DNA of 38,413 bases from assembly GCA_015680685.1 (NCBI GenBank), contig MNCI01003419.1, positions 2,910-41,322 on the forward strand. Reading direction: 5' to 3'. This DNA comes from Gnetum montanum. Its lineage: Eukaryota; Streptophyta; Gnetopsida; Gnetales; Gnetaceae. Below the pieces are notes generated by a model. It searched no databases. It was not told where the DNA came from and saw only the letters and a program-made list of their open reading frames with translations. Positions 20,374 to 31,019 of this stretch are shown here, piece after piece; position 1 is the stretch's first letter, and every line of letters begins with the position of its first letter. The position numbers and the translations under genes are program-made.

Positions 20374-20595
20374 GTAATTAGCTATAACATTTACAATAAT
20401 TGTGTCGAAAATAATTTTTTCCCTTTAGGTACACCGAGAAACTAAAATTGGAAACCACCTAAGTAAAAAGGACCCACTATTATAATCTGTCGGGACATAT
20501 TACATGGATATAAAATGAATTTATTAAGGCAAGCAATAAGGTATAACCTAACTTTGGTAACAACCTTACTAACGATTGGCCCCGTGTGATTGCAG
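20374..20595 (+). other. Putative intron in element A ORF2 leader
   Basis: Donor-like AAGG|GTAATT is at 20374, and acceptor TGTGATTGCAG ends at 20595 directly before ATG 20596; the length is 222 nt. The leader from the internal TATA to the donor would be about 230 nt. Confidence 0.5.
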
Positions 20596-23384
20596 ATGGC
20601 CCCGAAACGTGGACAACAAGAAGGTCCTGCTCAAGGTGGAAGTAAACAACCTAGGAGAGGCAAGGAACAAGTCCCTGTCGGACAACCTATAGAATAGGAG
20701 GAACAATTATTTAGCATTCATCAAGAGGATCCTCCTACCGTATAGTTCGGGCAGGCAAAAGGAGGTGCTGCTACTGCGCCTGAACAGGGACAACATCTCA
20801 CATTGCCCCAAGATTGTGTTTAGGCTATTCACAAAAGGTCCACATTCACTGTGGTGATTGTGGAATTGAACTTTGAATCTTTTGTAGAGTTCGCTCCTGA
20901 GGCTATTAGGGATCACCTCAAAGGATCTTCCTTATGGCCTACCCTCTCTGAAAAGCAATGCCTGGTACCTAGGGGAGACATACCAGTTCTGGCACAACAA
21001 AGAACAAGGCACCACTGTCAATATTTTTGGTGTGTTAGTTGATTTCTCCATGCAGGCCATTTTGGAAGTGTTAAACCTTCCGAATACAGGGCCTAAGGTT
21101 GCTCAGTTTTCTACCCATTCAGACCCTTATGTGTGACGAGTTTGGTTGGAAAGGGCATATGGCAGGGATAAGAAATTTGGAGACTTGACAATGAAAGAGA
21201 GGATCTATTTCAAAATTGGAACATATCACCTCTTCCCCATGAAGGGCCTGAAAAGGATTTCAACATATGTGGTAAGAGGATGTGCAGTGCTGATGGGAAA
21301 GGTTAATGCTAACCTACCTCATCTATACTTGACAGAGATCCTCAGGCAATTCGAGGAACGAAAGACAGGGAAGATGGCGTTGCCCTTCCCTTGCCTTATC
21401 AGGAAGCTATGCCGATGTGCTAGTATCAAAGGATACACTAATGATGTCCTTCGAAAAGCCCAAAATGCTTCATACGTTGAATTGTTAAAGCCACCAGCCA
21501 CAAGGAAAATCACTGGTAAGACACTGGGACTAAAACAAGAAGAAGAACAGACGGCTAGACCAACTGCAACTCAACTTGTAAGACCCAACCAACTTCCAAG
21601 TATGGGACCTAGTCAACAACAAGAAGCAAGGCCTAACACAGGCCAAGATCAACCATCGTCGCTGCAAGATTACAGACTGTCGATGAGCCACCTCAGGGCC
21701 ATCGCTGAGACAGTCAGTTGGGGAAGTTGTGATGATGCAAATCTCTGCTGCATCATTAATGATGCCATACAGCCCACAATTTCTTTGGATCATACAAGGG
21801 GTGAAGTGTCTATTTATACAAGAGGAGAGAAAAGTACTTGGTCACAACAGATCTCAGGAAACACGGCATCTTTCCAAGTGTAATTAGAAACTGGTGAAGG
21901 GGCCATTGTGATGGTCATGCAACACCAGGATGTTGCGGGAGCTGTAGAAGTGGTCGTAGACCACATTAAAGAATCATTCAATGTACCTATTGTGCCACCA
22001 ACAAATCTCATAGGCGCACGGGATGCTCCAACTTTTATTAGAACCTCAATGACTCCTGCGAAACATGAGGATAAGCTTAATCGATTGCTACAAATAGGAT
22101 AAATAATGACATCCTTGTTTGACATCCCTTAAGATGTTACAGCAATTTAATCAAACCTCATTTCCACTAAGGGGAAGTTGGTCTTAACAGAAATGAGGGT
22201 CGAGCATGTTGAAGCAAAGGTGCAGAAATTGCAAAAGCAGCTCGTGGCCCTACAAGCAGCACAGCGGGTCCCTTTGCAATGTGTTCCCATAGACCAGCTA
22301 GATAATTTGAAAACTAAGCAACTAACTAAACTACTAACGGAGAATAAGAAGGTGGCAAAAGAAAAAGAGAAGGTTATTTGGGATGCCTCTACAGCACAGG
22401 CACAAACTCATGCTCATATCAAGGCTCTCAAAGCCTTACAGGAGAAAACAAGCAGCTTGTTATCGACTACCTTTGGTTGACCACTGTGGAGAAGCAAAAG
22501 AATTTTCTCGAAGAACATTTCAATTAGTTGCAAGAACAATTCATTTGGATCAACCAAGATATGAGCCATTTAGCCAAGAAGAATCAAACCCTCTCAATGG
22601 AGGAGGTACGTGCAATCCGTAAAAAGATAGTTATCTAAATAAGTGCGTGGAAAAATGATGCTAAACAGCATAAAAAGCTAAAGGAGCACTTTCGAGACCA
22701 GGTGGGGATGTACAAACAGATCCTTAAGAAGGAGATCCATATGGCCAAGGCCCACATCAACGCTATCAGTGCTCAACACACTAACTTGTGGGCCATATGG
22801 GACATATATGCATTTTCCCACCAAGCGGAAGTTAAGAACAGGGACCTACAGATCCAAGATCTTACAGAATACATAGAGTTGGCAAACTTGCAATATGCCA
22901 ACCTTACCATGTTAACAGCAAGGCACCTGAGAACAGAGCTCAAGTAACAGGTAACTACCACCTATGTCAAATATGAAACAGAATTTGTAGAACGCAAGAA
23001 GATATTGTAAAAATTGGAGATTGCAAATTCTAAACTTGAGGTGGTAAAGGCAAGCTACCAAGGCCAAAAAGGTGTCACGACAGATTTGGCTCGACGGCTT
23101 GCAGATTTCAAGAGTACAGAGACAAAGCCAGAGCCTACAAGGAGGAATGACGGTTATTTGTGGCCTAGTATGTCAATGAAAATCAAATGTTTCCGTAACT
23201 ACCCTACCCATGGGAGGTGCCAACTCCATCAAACCTTGGAACATTAGCATGGAAGACATAGGATCCTTGGACCGAAGAGGAGAAACTCTAGGCCATACTT
23301 CAATGCCATCAAGTCCCAAAACCTAGAGCACAAGACAAGGGGAAAGCACCTATGAAGGAGCCACCACCACCAGCAACTACATGA
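20596..23384 (+). pseudogene. Element A ORF2: Transposase_32-like domain plus long coiled coil
   Basis: The start is ATG 20596 (MAPKRGQQEGPAQ, basic and Gln/Gly-rich) and the end is TGA 23382-23384 after an EPPPPATT tail, about 930 codons. There are in-frame stops near 20696 and a frameshift near 20960. The domain at about 20850-21500 has FVEFAPEAI, WYLGETYQFW, DFSMQAILEVLNL, IYFKIGTYHLF, STYVVRGCAVLMGK, then LPFPCLIRKLCRC. Its order of motifs resembles the plant Transposase_32 family. A Gln/Pro-rich linker (about 21530-21670) is followed by MSHLRAIAETV and, from 22040, MTPAKHEDKLNRLLQIG and long Lys/Glu/Leu heptads up to about 23110, predicted coiled coil. The best open piece is 21146-21883. 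It is found in all five copies, which implies a useful role: a nuclear or virion accessory protein, an Env replacement, or a DNA-binding regulator. None of these is shown. Confidence 0.75.
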
Positions 23385-23565
23385 GTTCTGCCAATTTTGT
23401 AGCTGTAGCACATTCTTTGTGTTGTGTCTTAATTTTGTCTTGATTCCACACTGCTACATAAAACCAATTTCACCATCCAATAATTCCATACCTATTCACT
23501 ATGTAATCAATGAAGGTTTTTCTCACTGTCACTCAAGGATGAATTTTCACTCAGTCATGGCGGTA
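23385..23565 (+). other. Element A 3' untranslated stretch and polypurine tract
   Basis: AT-rich non-coding sequence ending in CAGTCATGGCGGTA (23552-23565), immediately before the LTR TGATGAGT. The equivalent tracts in B and C read ATGGGGGTA, so this copy has one G-to-C change. Confidence 0.8.
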
Positions 23566-24234
23566 TGATGAGTCGTAATTTTGTTCACTGCGATATTGCG
23601 TATGCAATATCGTGTACACGATATCACAGCGTATCTCCTCATCTATAAATAAGAGGTAGACAGTTCCGATAGGCATCAGTTAATCAGTTTTAAAGTTAGT
23701 TTTGTTTTTAGTTTTCATTTTTCTCTCAATCCTTTTCCTCCTAGTGTATGCCCGCAGTGTGGTGATTGTAATTATATGACACCTTTATTCAAATGTAACG
23801 TACTTGGACACGTACATGACCAACAATAAAGATCGAGATTACTTCATCATTGTAGCATTCACTTAGTTTAATTATTTATTTGATTGTTATTTACTACTTT
23901 CTTAGTTAATCTCTTCTCACCCTAAACTCCTATTAAACACAGAATGAGTACGACTTGATTACGAGCATTTAAGTGTGACTACTTGGTATCTAGTAGCATA
24001 CCTAGGATNATTGTCTTCAGGAGTAGCATTAGCGTGGAAACACATCATACACCTCACTTTGGACTAAACCATCTGTCACAAAGTTAACACTAGTTCAGGT
24101 GGGAAGACAATGAACTATGACCTAAGGATAACTGTCTAAATATCACAACTAGTCCGTCTGCGGAGTTCGACCAAATCGTGTGTGAAATGCTTGTATTCGT
24201 ATGGTTGAGTGTAGAGGTACCTTGCCACTCATCA
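23566..24234 (+). repeat. Element A 3' LTR (internally collapsed at N 24009)
   Basis: 669 bp, TGATGAGT to ACTCATCA, colinear with 15897-16695 except that about 130 bp are missing exactly at the single N (24009): CCTAGGAT|N|ATTGTCTTCAGG against about 130 more bases between the same words in the 5' LTR. This is most likely an assembly collapse, not a biological deletion. Confidence 0.9.
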
Positions 24235-24239
24235 CTTAT

Positions 24240-25177
24240 AAGAAGAAAACAAACAACTGGTTGCAAATAACATGAAGGTGATCATAGTAGAAAAGCAAAA
24301 AACACTTTAGAAGAAAGTATCCATCAACTGAGAGAGTAGTTGATGAGGTTCAACCAAGATGTGAGCTACCTCGCAATAGAAAACAGAACCCTCTCTATGG
24401 AGAAGGTACGTGCCATTAGATAGAAATTAGCTATCAAAATCAACATGTGGTAAAATGAGGTTAAGAAACATGAAAGGCTTAAAGAACACTTCCAAGACCA
24501 AGTGAGCATGTACAAGTAGATAAATGAGAAAGATATCCAAATGATAAAGGCCAAAATTAGTTCTATTACAGTGCAAAATCTTGATTGGCAACCCATCTTG
24601 GATAGCATGGCCCAAACCTATCAAGAAAAAGTGAGAAATAAAGACCTATAGATATAAGACTTAAAAGAATACATGACATTAGCAAACCTCTAATATGCTA
24701 ATTTGGCCATGTTAATAGTAGGAAGGCCCAAAAATGAGCTAGAACAACAAGTAGCAGCCACCTATGCCTTGTACAAGAAGGAGCTTGCATATACAAAAAA
24801 TTCTCTACAAAAACTTCAAGGCGCAAACTCAAAACTAGAAGTATTTAACGCTGGCCTCCCAAGGAAAAAATATATAGTAGTGAATCTAGTTAGAAGATTA
24901 ATAGACTATCATGAAATCAAAGAGAAAAATAGAGCTTTTGAAGAAGAGAGAACAATTTGCAGCATGGTACATTAAAGCTAATCAGATGTTTTCGCAAGTA
25001 CCATGTTTGTGGAATGTGCTGAATCTATCCAACATTGGTACATCAACATGGATGATCCATGATCCAATAATAGAAGAAGAGAAGTTGTAGGTGCTCTTGA
25101 ATAGATACTAATTTAAGAAGCCTAATGAAAAGGGGAATAAACCTATGGAATAGCCACCTCTACCTAGAATAACATAA
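24240..25177 (+). pseudogene. Element C ORF2, C-terminal coiled coil (broken)
   Basis: This continues C ORF2 after element A in the same frame, starting with EENKQLVANN. It is rich in Lys/Glu/Gln/Leu heptads over about 200 codons (MEKVRAI, KKHERLKEHFQDQV, then LANL.YANLAMLI and KLQGANSKLEV), matching A 22470-23110 and B 33470-34170. Stops are scattered; the longest open piece is 24703-24975. It ends at TAA 25175-25177 after a PPLPRIT tail. Expected structure: an elongated coiled coil, probably oligomeric. No signal peptide or membrane segment is seen. Confidence 0.7.
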
Positions 25178-25386
25178 GGCTATACCCATCCTTTCCAGAT
25201 TTTGATTTTTGTTTTTTTTTTTGTCAAAATTGGTATGTTGTGTTCATTTTTGTAAACTCCACTATGGCACTAAAGATTCATGTATATAGAAGTCAATGTC
25301 ATGTAAATCTACTTGCCAATTTTGTAAGGAACTCCATCCTTATTTTTTTTATCTCAAGGATCAATTTTCAGTTAGTCATGGGGGTA
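25178..25386 (+). other. Element C 3' untranslated stretch and polypurine tract
   Basis: AT-rich non-coding sequence ending GTTAGTCATGGGGGTA (25371-25386), the probable plus-strand primer site, directly adjoining the 3' LTR. Confidence 0.8.
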
Positions 25387-26255
25387 TGATAAATCCAGAA
25401 ATTTTAAGGCAATGATATCATATCAATGATGTCATAGATACCTTATCATATCTCAACATATGTTATCATATAAACGATATTGCGACAGGAGTGCCAGCCT
25501 ATATAAGTAGCACTTAGGTGCACAAATCTACAGTAGATTTGATAGCATTGTAACAGAACTCTTTTAGTTTGTTTTCTTGAATCTAGTACTTAGTAGTGTG
25601 TGCCTGCAATGTGATGTTTTGTAATTGAATGGAATCTTTATTTCAGTTTGATGTATTTGGACACATTGCATGACTGGTAATAATGCTCAAGATTACTCTA
25701 CATCATTGAAGAAACACTTAATTTTATTTCTATTTCCAATTAGTTTATTGTTTACTATTTTCATAGTTAATGTTTATGATTACTTGCAATTTACTTTTAA
25801 TGTTGTTAAGTAAAATGAGTACAACTAATCTGGAGCACCTATGTGTAACTACTTGGTAACCCAGTAGTACTATCACTTGGTACAACCAGTAGTGTGGCAC
25901 TCGGTAATCCTAATAGTAGTTGCACGAAGTTCAAGGTGTGACCAGAAGATCAAGATTGCCTACTCATGGCATAGGCTAGTTTAGATTTGTTTTACTGTCA
26001 CTTAGATTTAGAAACCTTTACTTTAACTTCATGTTTACTAGGAGCCTAATGGCCAATACAACATCAATATCATATACCTCACCATGAGTTAAACCATACA
26101 CATTGATTTCACTAGCTTACGTGGGAAGATAATGATTGTGAATGCTAATCAATTACTGGTATAATCACATTGCCTTATCTACAAAGTTTAACCAGGATTT
26201 TGCGTGAACACTTGTATCTCGTATGGCTGGGTATTGGGTACTCCACCACTCATCA
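25387..26255 (+). repeat. Element C 3' LTR
   Basis: 869 bp, TGATAAAT to CACTCATCA, colinear with 828-1706. It carries the C-type array (25414-25481), TATA (25498-25508) and the shared R/U5 segment. It is followed by AATAC and resumed G gag coding. Confidence 0.87.
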
Positions 26256-26985
26256 AATACCTTGAAGAACATGGAAGACCTATTGAGTGTTGGCAACTCA
26301 TGGAGTTCATGCTAAAGCAAAAATTTAAGAGAACATCCTCTAGCATGAAGCCATCAAGAAGCTAAAATTTCTTAGATAAGAAGATCAATAGGTAAGGGAT
26401 CTTCATTTTGAATTTTGTAAAGCCTTGGAAATGGCTGATGTTCATTGGACTGAGTATGAGCAAGCTTCTAACTTCATTAGTGGATTAAGGATGCAATACC
26501 AACAAGAATTAGCATTCTATGAGCCTCATACTCTTGATGAAGCCTATGATTTTACTCTCAAGGCTAAAATGAATATTACAAAATTTCGTCTAAAGAGGAA
26601 AAAAGATCATAAGAAAAAGAATGAGAAAGACATAACTCACAAGTCAAAGAAATCATCCAAGGAGTATGGTGAAAATGAACCAAAGAAGAAGGAAAGAGAG
26701 TCTATTTCACCTAGGAGGAAAAGAAGAATGGAATGATCTCTAAGAGGTAAAGACCATGGTAAAGATATATGTTACAAATGTGGTGAATCAAGTCATAGAT
26801 GATGGGAATGCACAAAGCCAAAGAAGAATGCGTATAAGGATAAGGAAATTCAAACTATGCAAGAAGATGAACCGGAATCTTCAAAGAAGGTATGTGAACA
26901 TGAGCCTTTACATATTATTGATCAAAGTGAATTGAATAGTTGTACTTTTTTTGGACATGTTAGTACCAATGAGGATGTTACAAGG
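26256..26985 (+). pseudogene. gag: Element G gag, C-terminal part with CCHC knuckle (broken)
   Basis: G gag resumes after element C in the frame left at 827. Readable blocks are RPIECWQLMEFMLKQKF, then an open stretch at 26425-26736 with EYEQASNFISGLR, EPHTLDEAYDFTLKAK and a Lys/Arg-rich tail (about 26580-26730). A zinc knuckle lies at 26770-26811: CYKCGESSH, one codon, a stop in place of the next residue, then WEC, giving Cys-x2-Cys-x4-His-x4-Cys. This spacing differs from the Athila-type knuckle of elements A-E, placing G in another gypsy lineage (chromovirus-like by pattern). It is disrupted by at least four stops. Confidence 0.78.
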
Positions 26986-27310
26986 AAGAGTTCATTTACA
27001 ACTCATTTTGATGTTAAGTGTTATTCATTGAGTGTGCTCATTGATGGCGGAGCACAAGAAAATGTGATTTATGCCAAGGTGGTGAAGTCATCTAAGTTAA
27101 CCAAAATTCCTCATCCTAATCCATACAAGGTGCATTGGTTAATGAAGAATCATTATTAGCAAGTTAAGGAATAATGCCTTACTGATTATTTCATTAGGAG
27201 TTTTCATGATCAAATTCTTTGTGGTGTATTGCCAATTACTTTTCAAATCTCATATTTGGTAGACCTTGGAATTATGATAATAAGGTTGTTTTTTATTATG
27301 AAAATAATAG
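26986..27310 (+). pseudogene. pro: Element G aspartic protease remnant
   Basis: This is a retropepsin-like domain continuing from gag. The active-site region at 27037-27066 reads VLIDGGAQENV, where Asp-Gly-Gly replaces the usual Asp-Ser/Thr-Gly. HPNPYKVHWL follows (compare HPxPYKLxWL of plant gypsy proteases), then ILCGVLPI. A frameshift near 27245 moves the next signature, GRPWNYDNKVVFYYENNS (27258 on), to another frame. Stops at 27157, 27172 and 27312 add damage. The reverse transcriptase expected next is absent. Confidence 0.75.
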
Positions 27311-28132
27311 TTAAACTATAATATAAAACAATCATAAGTTTAGGTTGTTATCCACTATTGTTGATAATGAGGTTGGTAATTTAAATTCTTCATTGACACT
27401 TTCAACTTGCAAGAAGATTGTAAGGGTGAATGCTATTTGTGATGATGAAATTTTCTTTGATGCTAAAGAGGATGCATTTGATATAGATGCTATGACTGAC
27501 TACTTGGAGTCTCATATGAATGACAAGAAGGGCGATTTTTTTACTATTCAATCTTGGGTGTTTATGGTAGTAGTATATTAGTTAATGTTTTTGGGCACTT
27601 GTGTAGGTGTTGGACTGAAATTTTTATTGGAAAAAATATTTTGGAAGAATAAGGAAGATCAGTTTGCAACAACTGGAGAAATTCCATTGCTATTTAGACA
27701 TAGGGAAAGGAGGCCTACTCCATGGTTTTATGCTAACAAATATTTTTCCATATTTTTGTCTCACTTTTGTGCAAGTTTGAGTCATTATGGGGATGTAAGG
27801 AAAGCATTCCAAGGAGATACACAAATAAAGAAAGCATGGTGGGGCATGAGGATAAGCCTCCATGGGCAATATAAGCTCAAAACAAAAACCTAAAATGATA
27901 CTAATTCTCATGTTTATAATGCATGGAGTCATGCTTATTGTGATGGCCTTAAGCCATGGGGGCATGGTTCCTTCCAACTTGTGAAATGTGATGAAGCATG
28001 AAATTTTTAAGGGTGGAAGGGTTGGTATAGGAACACCTCTTCCAATCCCCTTATTCTACCCTACTTGCTATGTGTCTTTTTGTGTTAGTTTTATTGAGGA
28101 TGATTCTTATATGTTTTGGCATGTTTTGGGTT
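27311..28132 (+). other. Element G remnant, unassigned
   Basis: It contains two open stretches: 27345-27581 (acidic, FFDAKEDAFDIDAMTDYLES) and 27585-27893. I recognise neither. The first is in position to be a protease-to-reverse-transcriptase linker, but no polymerase motif follows. Near 27948 the sequence CTTAAGCCATGGGGGCATGG is polypurine-like and could mark the 3' LTR start of G, implying that the pol region was deleted. Element B interrupts at 28133. Confidence 0.35.
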
Positions 28133-28783
28133 TGATGAGTTGTGATTTGACAGGCTCTGACATCGAATGTGTGATGTCAAAGTCCCAATGTCAGGGCTAA
28201 TAAGCGATGTCGAATATCCAATGTCACCTCATTTGGACCTCACCTATAAATACTGCACTTGGGCTTTCGAATGAGACAGCTTAGATCTTAGAAATAGTTA
28301 GTTTTCATTTTCTTTTCTTTTACGTTTGTTATTTCCAGTGCATGCCCGTTGTGTGATGTTTGTAACTATACAACACCTTTGTTTGAGTGTGACATACTTG
28401 GACATGTTACATGACTAGCAATAAAAATTGAAATTACTTCCATCATTACAGCATCCGCTTAGATTAACATTATTGCTTTAATCATTTAATGCTTTCTTTA
28501 TTTAAACATTTCCATTTATTGTTATTTACTATTTCTGTCATTAAGCAGAATACATATGCCTTAATCACGAGCATTTAAGTTGAAATACTTGGTAATCCAC
28601 AAGTGTATCATTTGGCACAACCAGTGATGTACACTTGGTAATCCCATAAGTAGCTTCATGAAGTCCAAAACAAGTATGGACGGTTAAGAGTGGATACCAT
28701 TACCATAGGCTAATTTAGACTTTGTTTTTTTAGTATTCATTAGTTGAATTAATTCATCTCTTTATCGTCATCAGGAGTAGCAT
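28133..28783 (+). repeat. Element B 5' LTR, 3'-truncated
   Basis: It is colinear with 34590-35240 up to TCATCAGGAGTAG and then departs into gag-tail sequence. About 190 bp of LTR including the CTCATCA end are missing. Confidence 0.85.
28160..28253 (+). promoter_or_regulatory. Element B U3 ATGTC/ACATC array and TATA box
   Basis: ACATC 28160, ATGTC 28174, ATGTC 28188, ATGTC 28207 and ATGTC 28221 have spacing 14, 14, 19, 14. TATA is CCTATAAATAC (28243-28253). The 3' LTR copy has ACGTC 34617, ATGTC 34631, ACATC 34645, ACATT 34659, ATGTC 34678 and ATGTT 34692 (14, 14, 14, 19, 14), with TATA at 34716-34723. Confidence 0.72.
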
Positions 28784-29536
28784 ACACTTCCTCTCCCACA
28801 AGGTAATTTCAAACAATCCCACAATCGACCATACCATCCTAGCAGGACTTATTACCAACCTCAACATCCTAAACCGCAATGGCAACAACCACAGCTGTGG
28901 GGGAGGCCATCACAAAATCAGCCATACCTACCGAAACCTCACAGATATTATGTTCAACACCCTATTTCTCCAACTATTTCTGTGTCCTTCACTTCAAATC
29001 GCCACTACCACTCTCCCGAGTACCATCACTACATGACATCCCCTGAAGGATCACAAACTCGCACTTCTTACCATTCAACTTACCCTCAATATTCTCATCA
29101 TCCACCTCCTTATATGCCATCACCAGTGACCCAGGAAGGTCCAACCCCACAATATCAACCAATGAGTGCCACTTATGCAGCAAATGTGCAAAGATATGCT
29201 AATGCTAGTGAGTCCCAACTACAACGTCAGAAATGTCCCTTTTAGAGAAAAGGTCATAAGCTGAAACAAACCACGCATGCACCCACCACATCCATCAAGC
29301 TAGTATAATGCCCATCTGGTGCACCACCTTCCTTGTCTCAACCAACACCCTCCGACAATACGCAAAGGCCACCATCCATTAGTACTCCAATTCCACATTT
29401 AACCAATGAATCTACAAGCATGAGAAGACAAACAAATCCATGCATACCATATCATAATCAAGGGTGCTATCGTGTGCCAGTCATCCATAATGTTGACACA
29501 CCTCATATCCTGGCCCACCATACATATAACAAGTAG
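28784..29536 (+). pseudogene. gag: Element B gag, C-terminal tail only
   Basis: The Pro/Gln/Tyr/His-rich tail of gag is in one frame from the deletion junction. Blocks are QPQHPKPQWQQPQLWGRPS (compare QSQSWGKPP in A), RYYVQHPISPT (VQYPISPT in A), HYHSPEYHHY, and QRQKCPF at about 29225-29243, followed by stops at 29243 and about 29308, then a Pro/Ser/Thr-rich continuation to 29536. The capsid, zinc knuckle and start are deleted. No protease is recognisable after KCPF. The polypurine-like motif follows at 29676. Confidence 0.72.
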
Positions 29537-29675
29537 GTGTGTGAACAAAAATTTTTCTACCCAGCCACCACACCACTAATAGACACATAGGGGTTAGGGC
29601 ATGAAGTGTTTCCAACATTTTATACATGCATGGATCCTATTCATCCACTTACTAATCCTAGCCATGACCAAATGT

Positions 29676-29690
29676 TTAGTCGTGGGGGTT
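29676..29690 (+). other. Polypurine-like motif after element B gag
   Basis: TTTAGTCGTGGGGGT, the counterpart of 12034-12050 in C. Confidence 0.5.
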
Positions 29691-31019
29691 ACCTCCCATT
29701 CTAATCTTTAGGATTTTTTAAGTGCTTTTTATCTTTTTATTTTACAATTTTTTATTGTTTTCCTATTCTTTCTACTTTTTCTAATTATTGTTTTAATTTA
29801 CCTTGTATGTAATATCGCTATTGATGATGTTGCCCATTGAGGTGTGATTTTTTCTCTATGTTGATAAATCATAAGGGACTAATTATTTGGACATTGAGCC
29901 TATGACATCCATTCACCCATTCCATTAATAAGAGATTCTTGCTCTGGTCATAATGGTAATCATTTTCGTCATCCAAACTCTAATTAACTTCATAACCATT
30001 ATGTCTGGATGGAAGAGTGCAAAACCAAGATGAAATGTAAAGGGTGTGACATGAAGGGGATTTCTAGATTCTCTTTGGCTACTTTTGTATGTTATATCAT
30101 GTTGATGAGGTTGTAACCGTATCCTTGTAGATCTAATGAACAATGAAAGTAAGACCAACTCTAACTGGCACTGAATAAACTTCTATGGGTCCCATTGGAA
30201 AGACATGTATCCATGCTTGAAGGTTAGTGACTTCTCAGAACCATCATAAAAAAAAACAATAAATGTGCATAATAACACTCCTCCCTTGGACAAAACACCA
30301 AGTGATGTTACTTTTTGCAACTTTGATAGTCTTATGGTTGTTTGTCGATGGGATGAAACAATATGGTGTCACTGAAGGTGGTTTGGACTTGGTTTGATTC
30401 TTAGAAAGAAGGACACATGGTTATCTAACCGTTAATAACACACAAGGTTTTATTATGATCATGGTACAACACCTCATGTCTTGATTTCTACAATCCCTTC
30501 TTCGGTCCATCTCACCTCGTTGTCCGAATGTCCATAACTTGTGGTTTTGTGTAACATGGAGTAATTATCTCAATTCGATGGTTTTAACCTATGTGTTTTC
30601 TTTCACAAGTATGCATTGCATTCAACTCCTCTAATGCCTATGGACATTTTAAGCATGGTTATGCAAGGGCATCATAGGCTAGAGCCTACTTTGGAGAGGA
30701 TACACTTATGTAACTTTTGTGACTTGTACTTGTTTAATAGGACCACATCAATTTTCACCTTCCATGCATTCCAATTATTATAGTTGACTATTTCCCTTAT
30801 CATGAACATACTTTGTCCCATCATCAAACTCTCAACACCTTTTTTTCTTACTCATTCTCATACTTTTACCATTGAAGACTTCACCTTATCCTATCTTTGG
30901 TACCTCCAGTTAATTTTTCCACTTACCCAAACTACAAAATTTAACTTTCAACCTTCCAATCAAACCCAAAGCTTCAGTTTGCATATCCTTTGGCCCCATA
31001 AAAATTTGAATTTACTTTG
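29691..31019 (+). other. Element B T-rich tract and conserved non-coding block
   Basis: The T-rich tract is at about 29700-29800. The conserved block has GGTCCCATTGGAAAGACATG (30187-30206), CTCATGTCTTGATTTCTACA (near 30472), CATCTCACCTCG (30508-30519), and the degenerate stem ATGCCT (30633-30638)/GGGCAT (30667-30672). No coding frame is supported. The 30784-31020 frame shows no family signature. Confidence 0.55.

Larger units (their letters stand above)
15897..24234 (+). mobile_element. Element A: youngest-looking complete copy, nested in C ORF2
   Basis: The ends are TGATGAGT and ACTCATCA, with LTRs at 15897-16695 and 23566-24234. The order is PBS, gag with zinc knuckle, sequence gap (protease expected there), conserved non-coding block, internal promoter, putative intron, ORF2, polypurine tract. 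It has the longest intact coding stretches and a perfect target-site duplication. By eye the LTRs differ at roughly one site in ten over the R/U5 part, so it is not recent. No reverse transcriptase or integrase is visible outside the gap. Confidence 0.92.
15892..24239. repeat. Target-site duplication of element A (CTTAT)
   Basis: CTTAT lies at 15892-15896 and again at 24235-24239, exactly flanking the LTR termini. This is a perfect 5-bp duplication typical of Ty3/gypsy integration. The coiled-coil coding of C ORF2 continues on the right flank. Confidence 0.92.
828..26255 (+). mobile_element. Element C: LTR retrotransposon, host of nested D and A
   Basis: Related LTRs lie at 828-1706 and 25387-26255. 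The flanking 5-mers are AAGAC (823-827) and AATAC (26256-26260), a 4/5 match consistent with an aged target-site duplication. Removing C with one copy reconnects G gag in frame. Inside are the PBS, gag (split by D), a protease remnant, non-coding DNA, an internal promoter-like region and ORF2 (split by A). No reverse transcriptase or integrase is seen. C is the oldest of the TGATGAG superfamily copies here, since D and A lie inside it and it has many stops. Confidence 0.88.

Noticed and set aside
21319-22125. Minus-strand frames opposite A ORF2
   Set aside because: They lie opposite the well-supported plus-strand ORF2 and show no signature.
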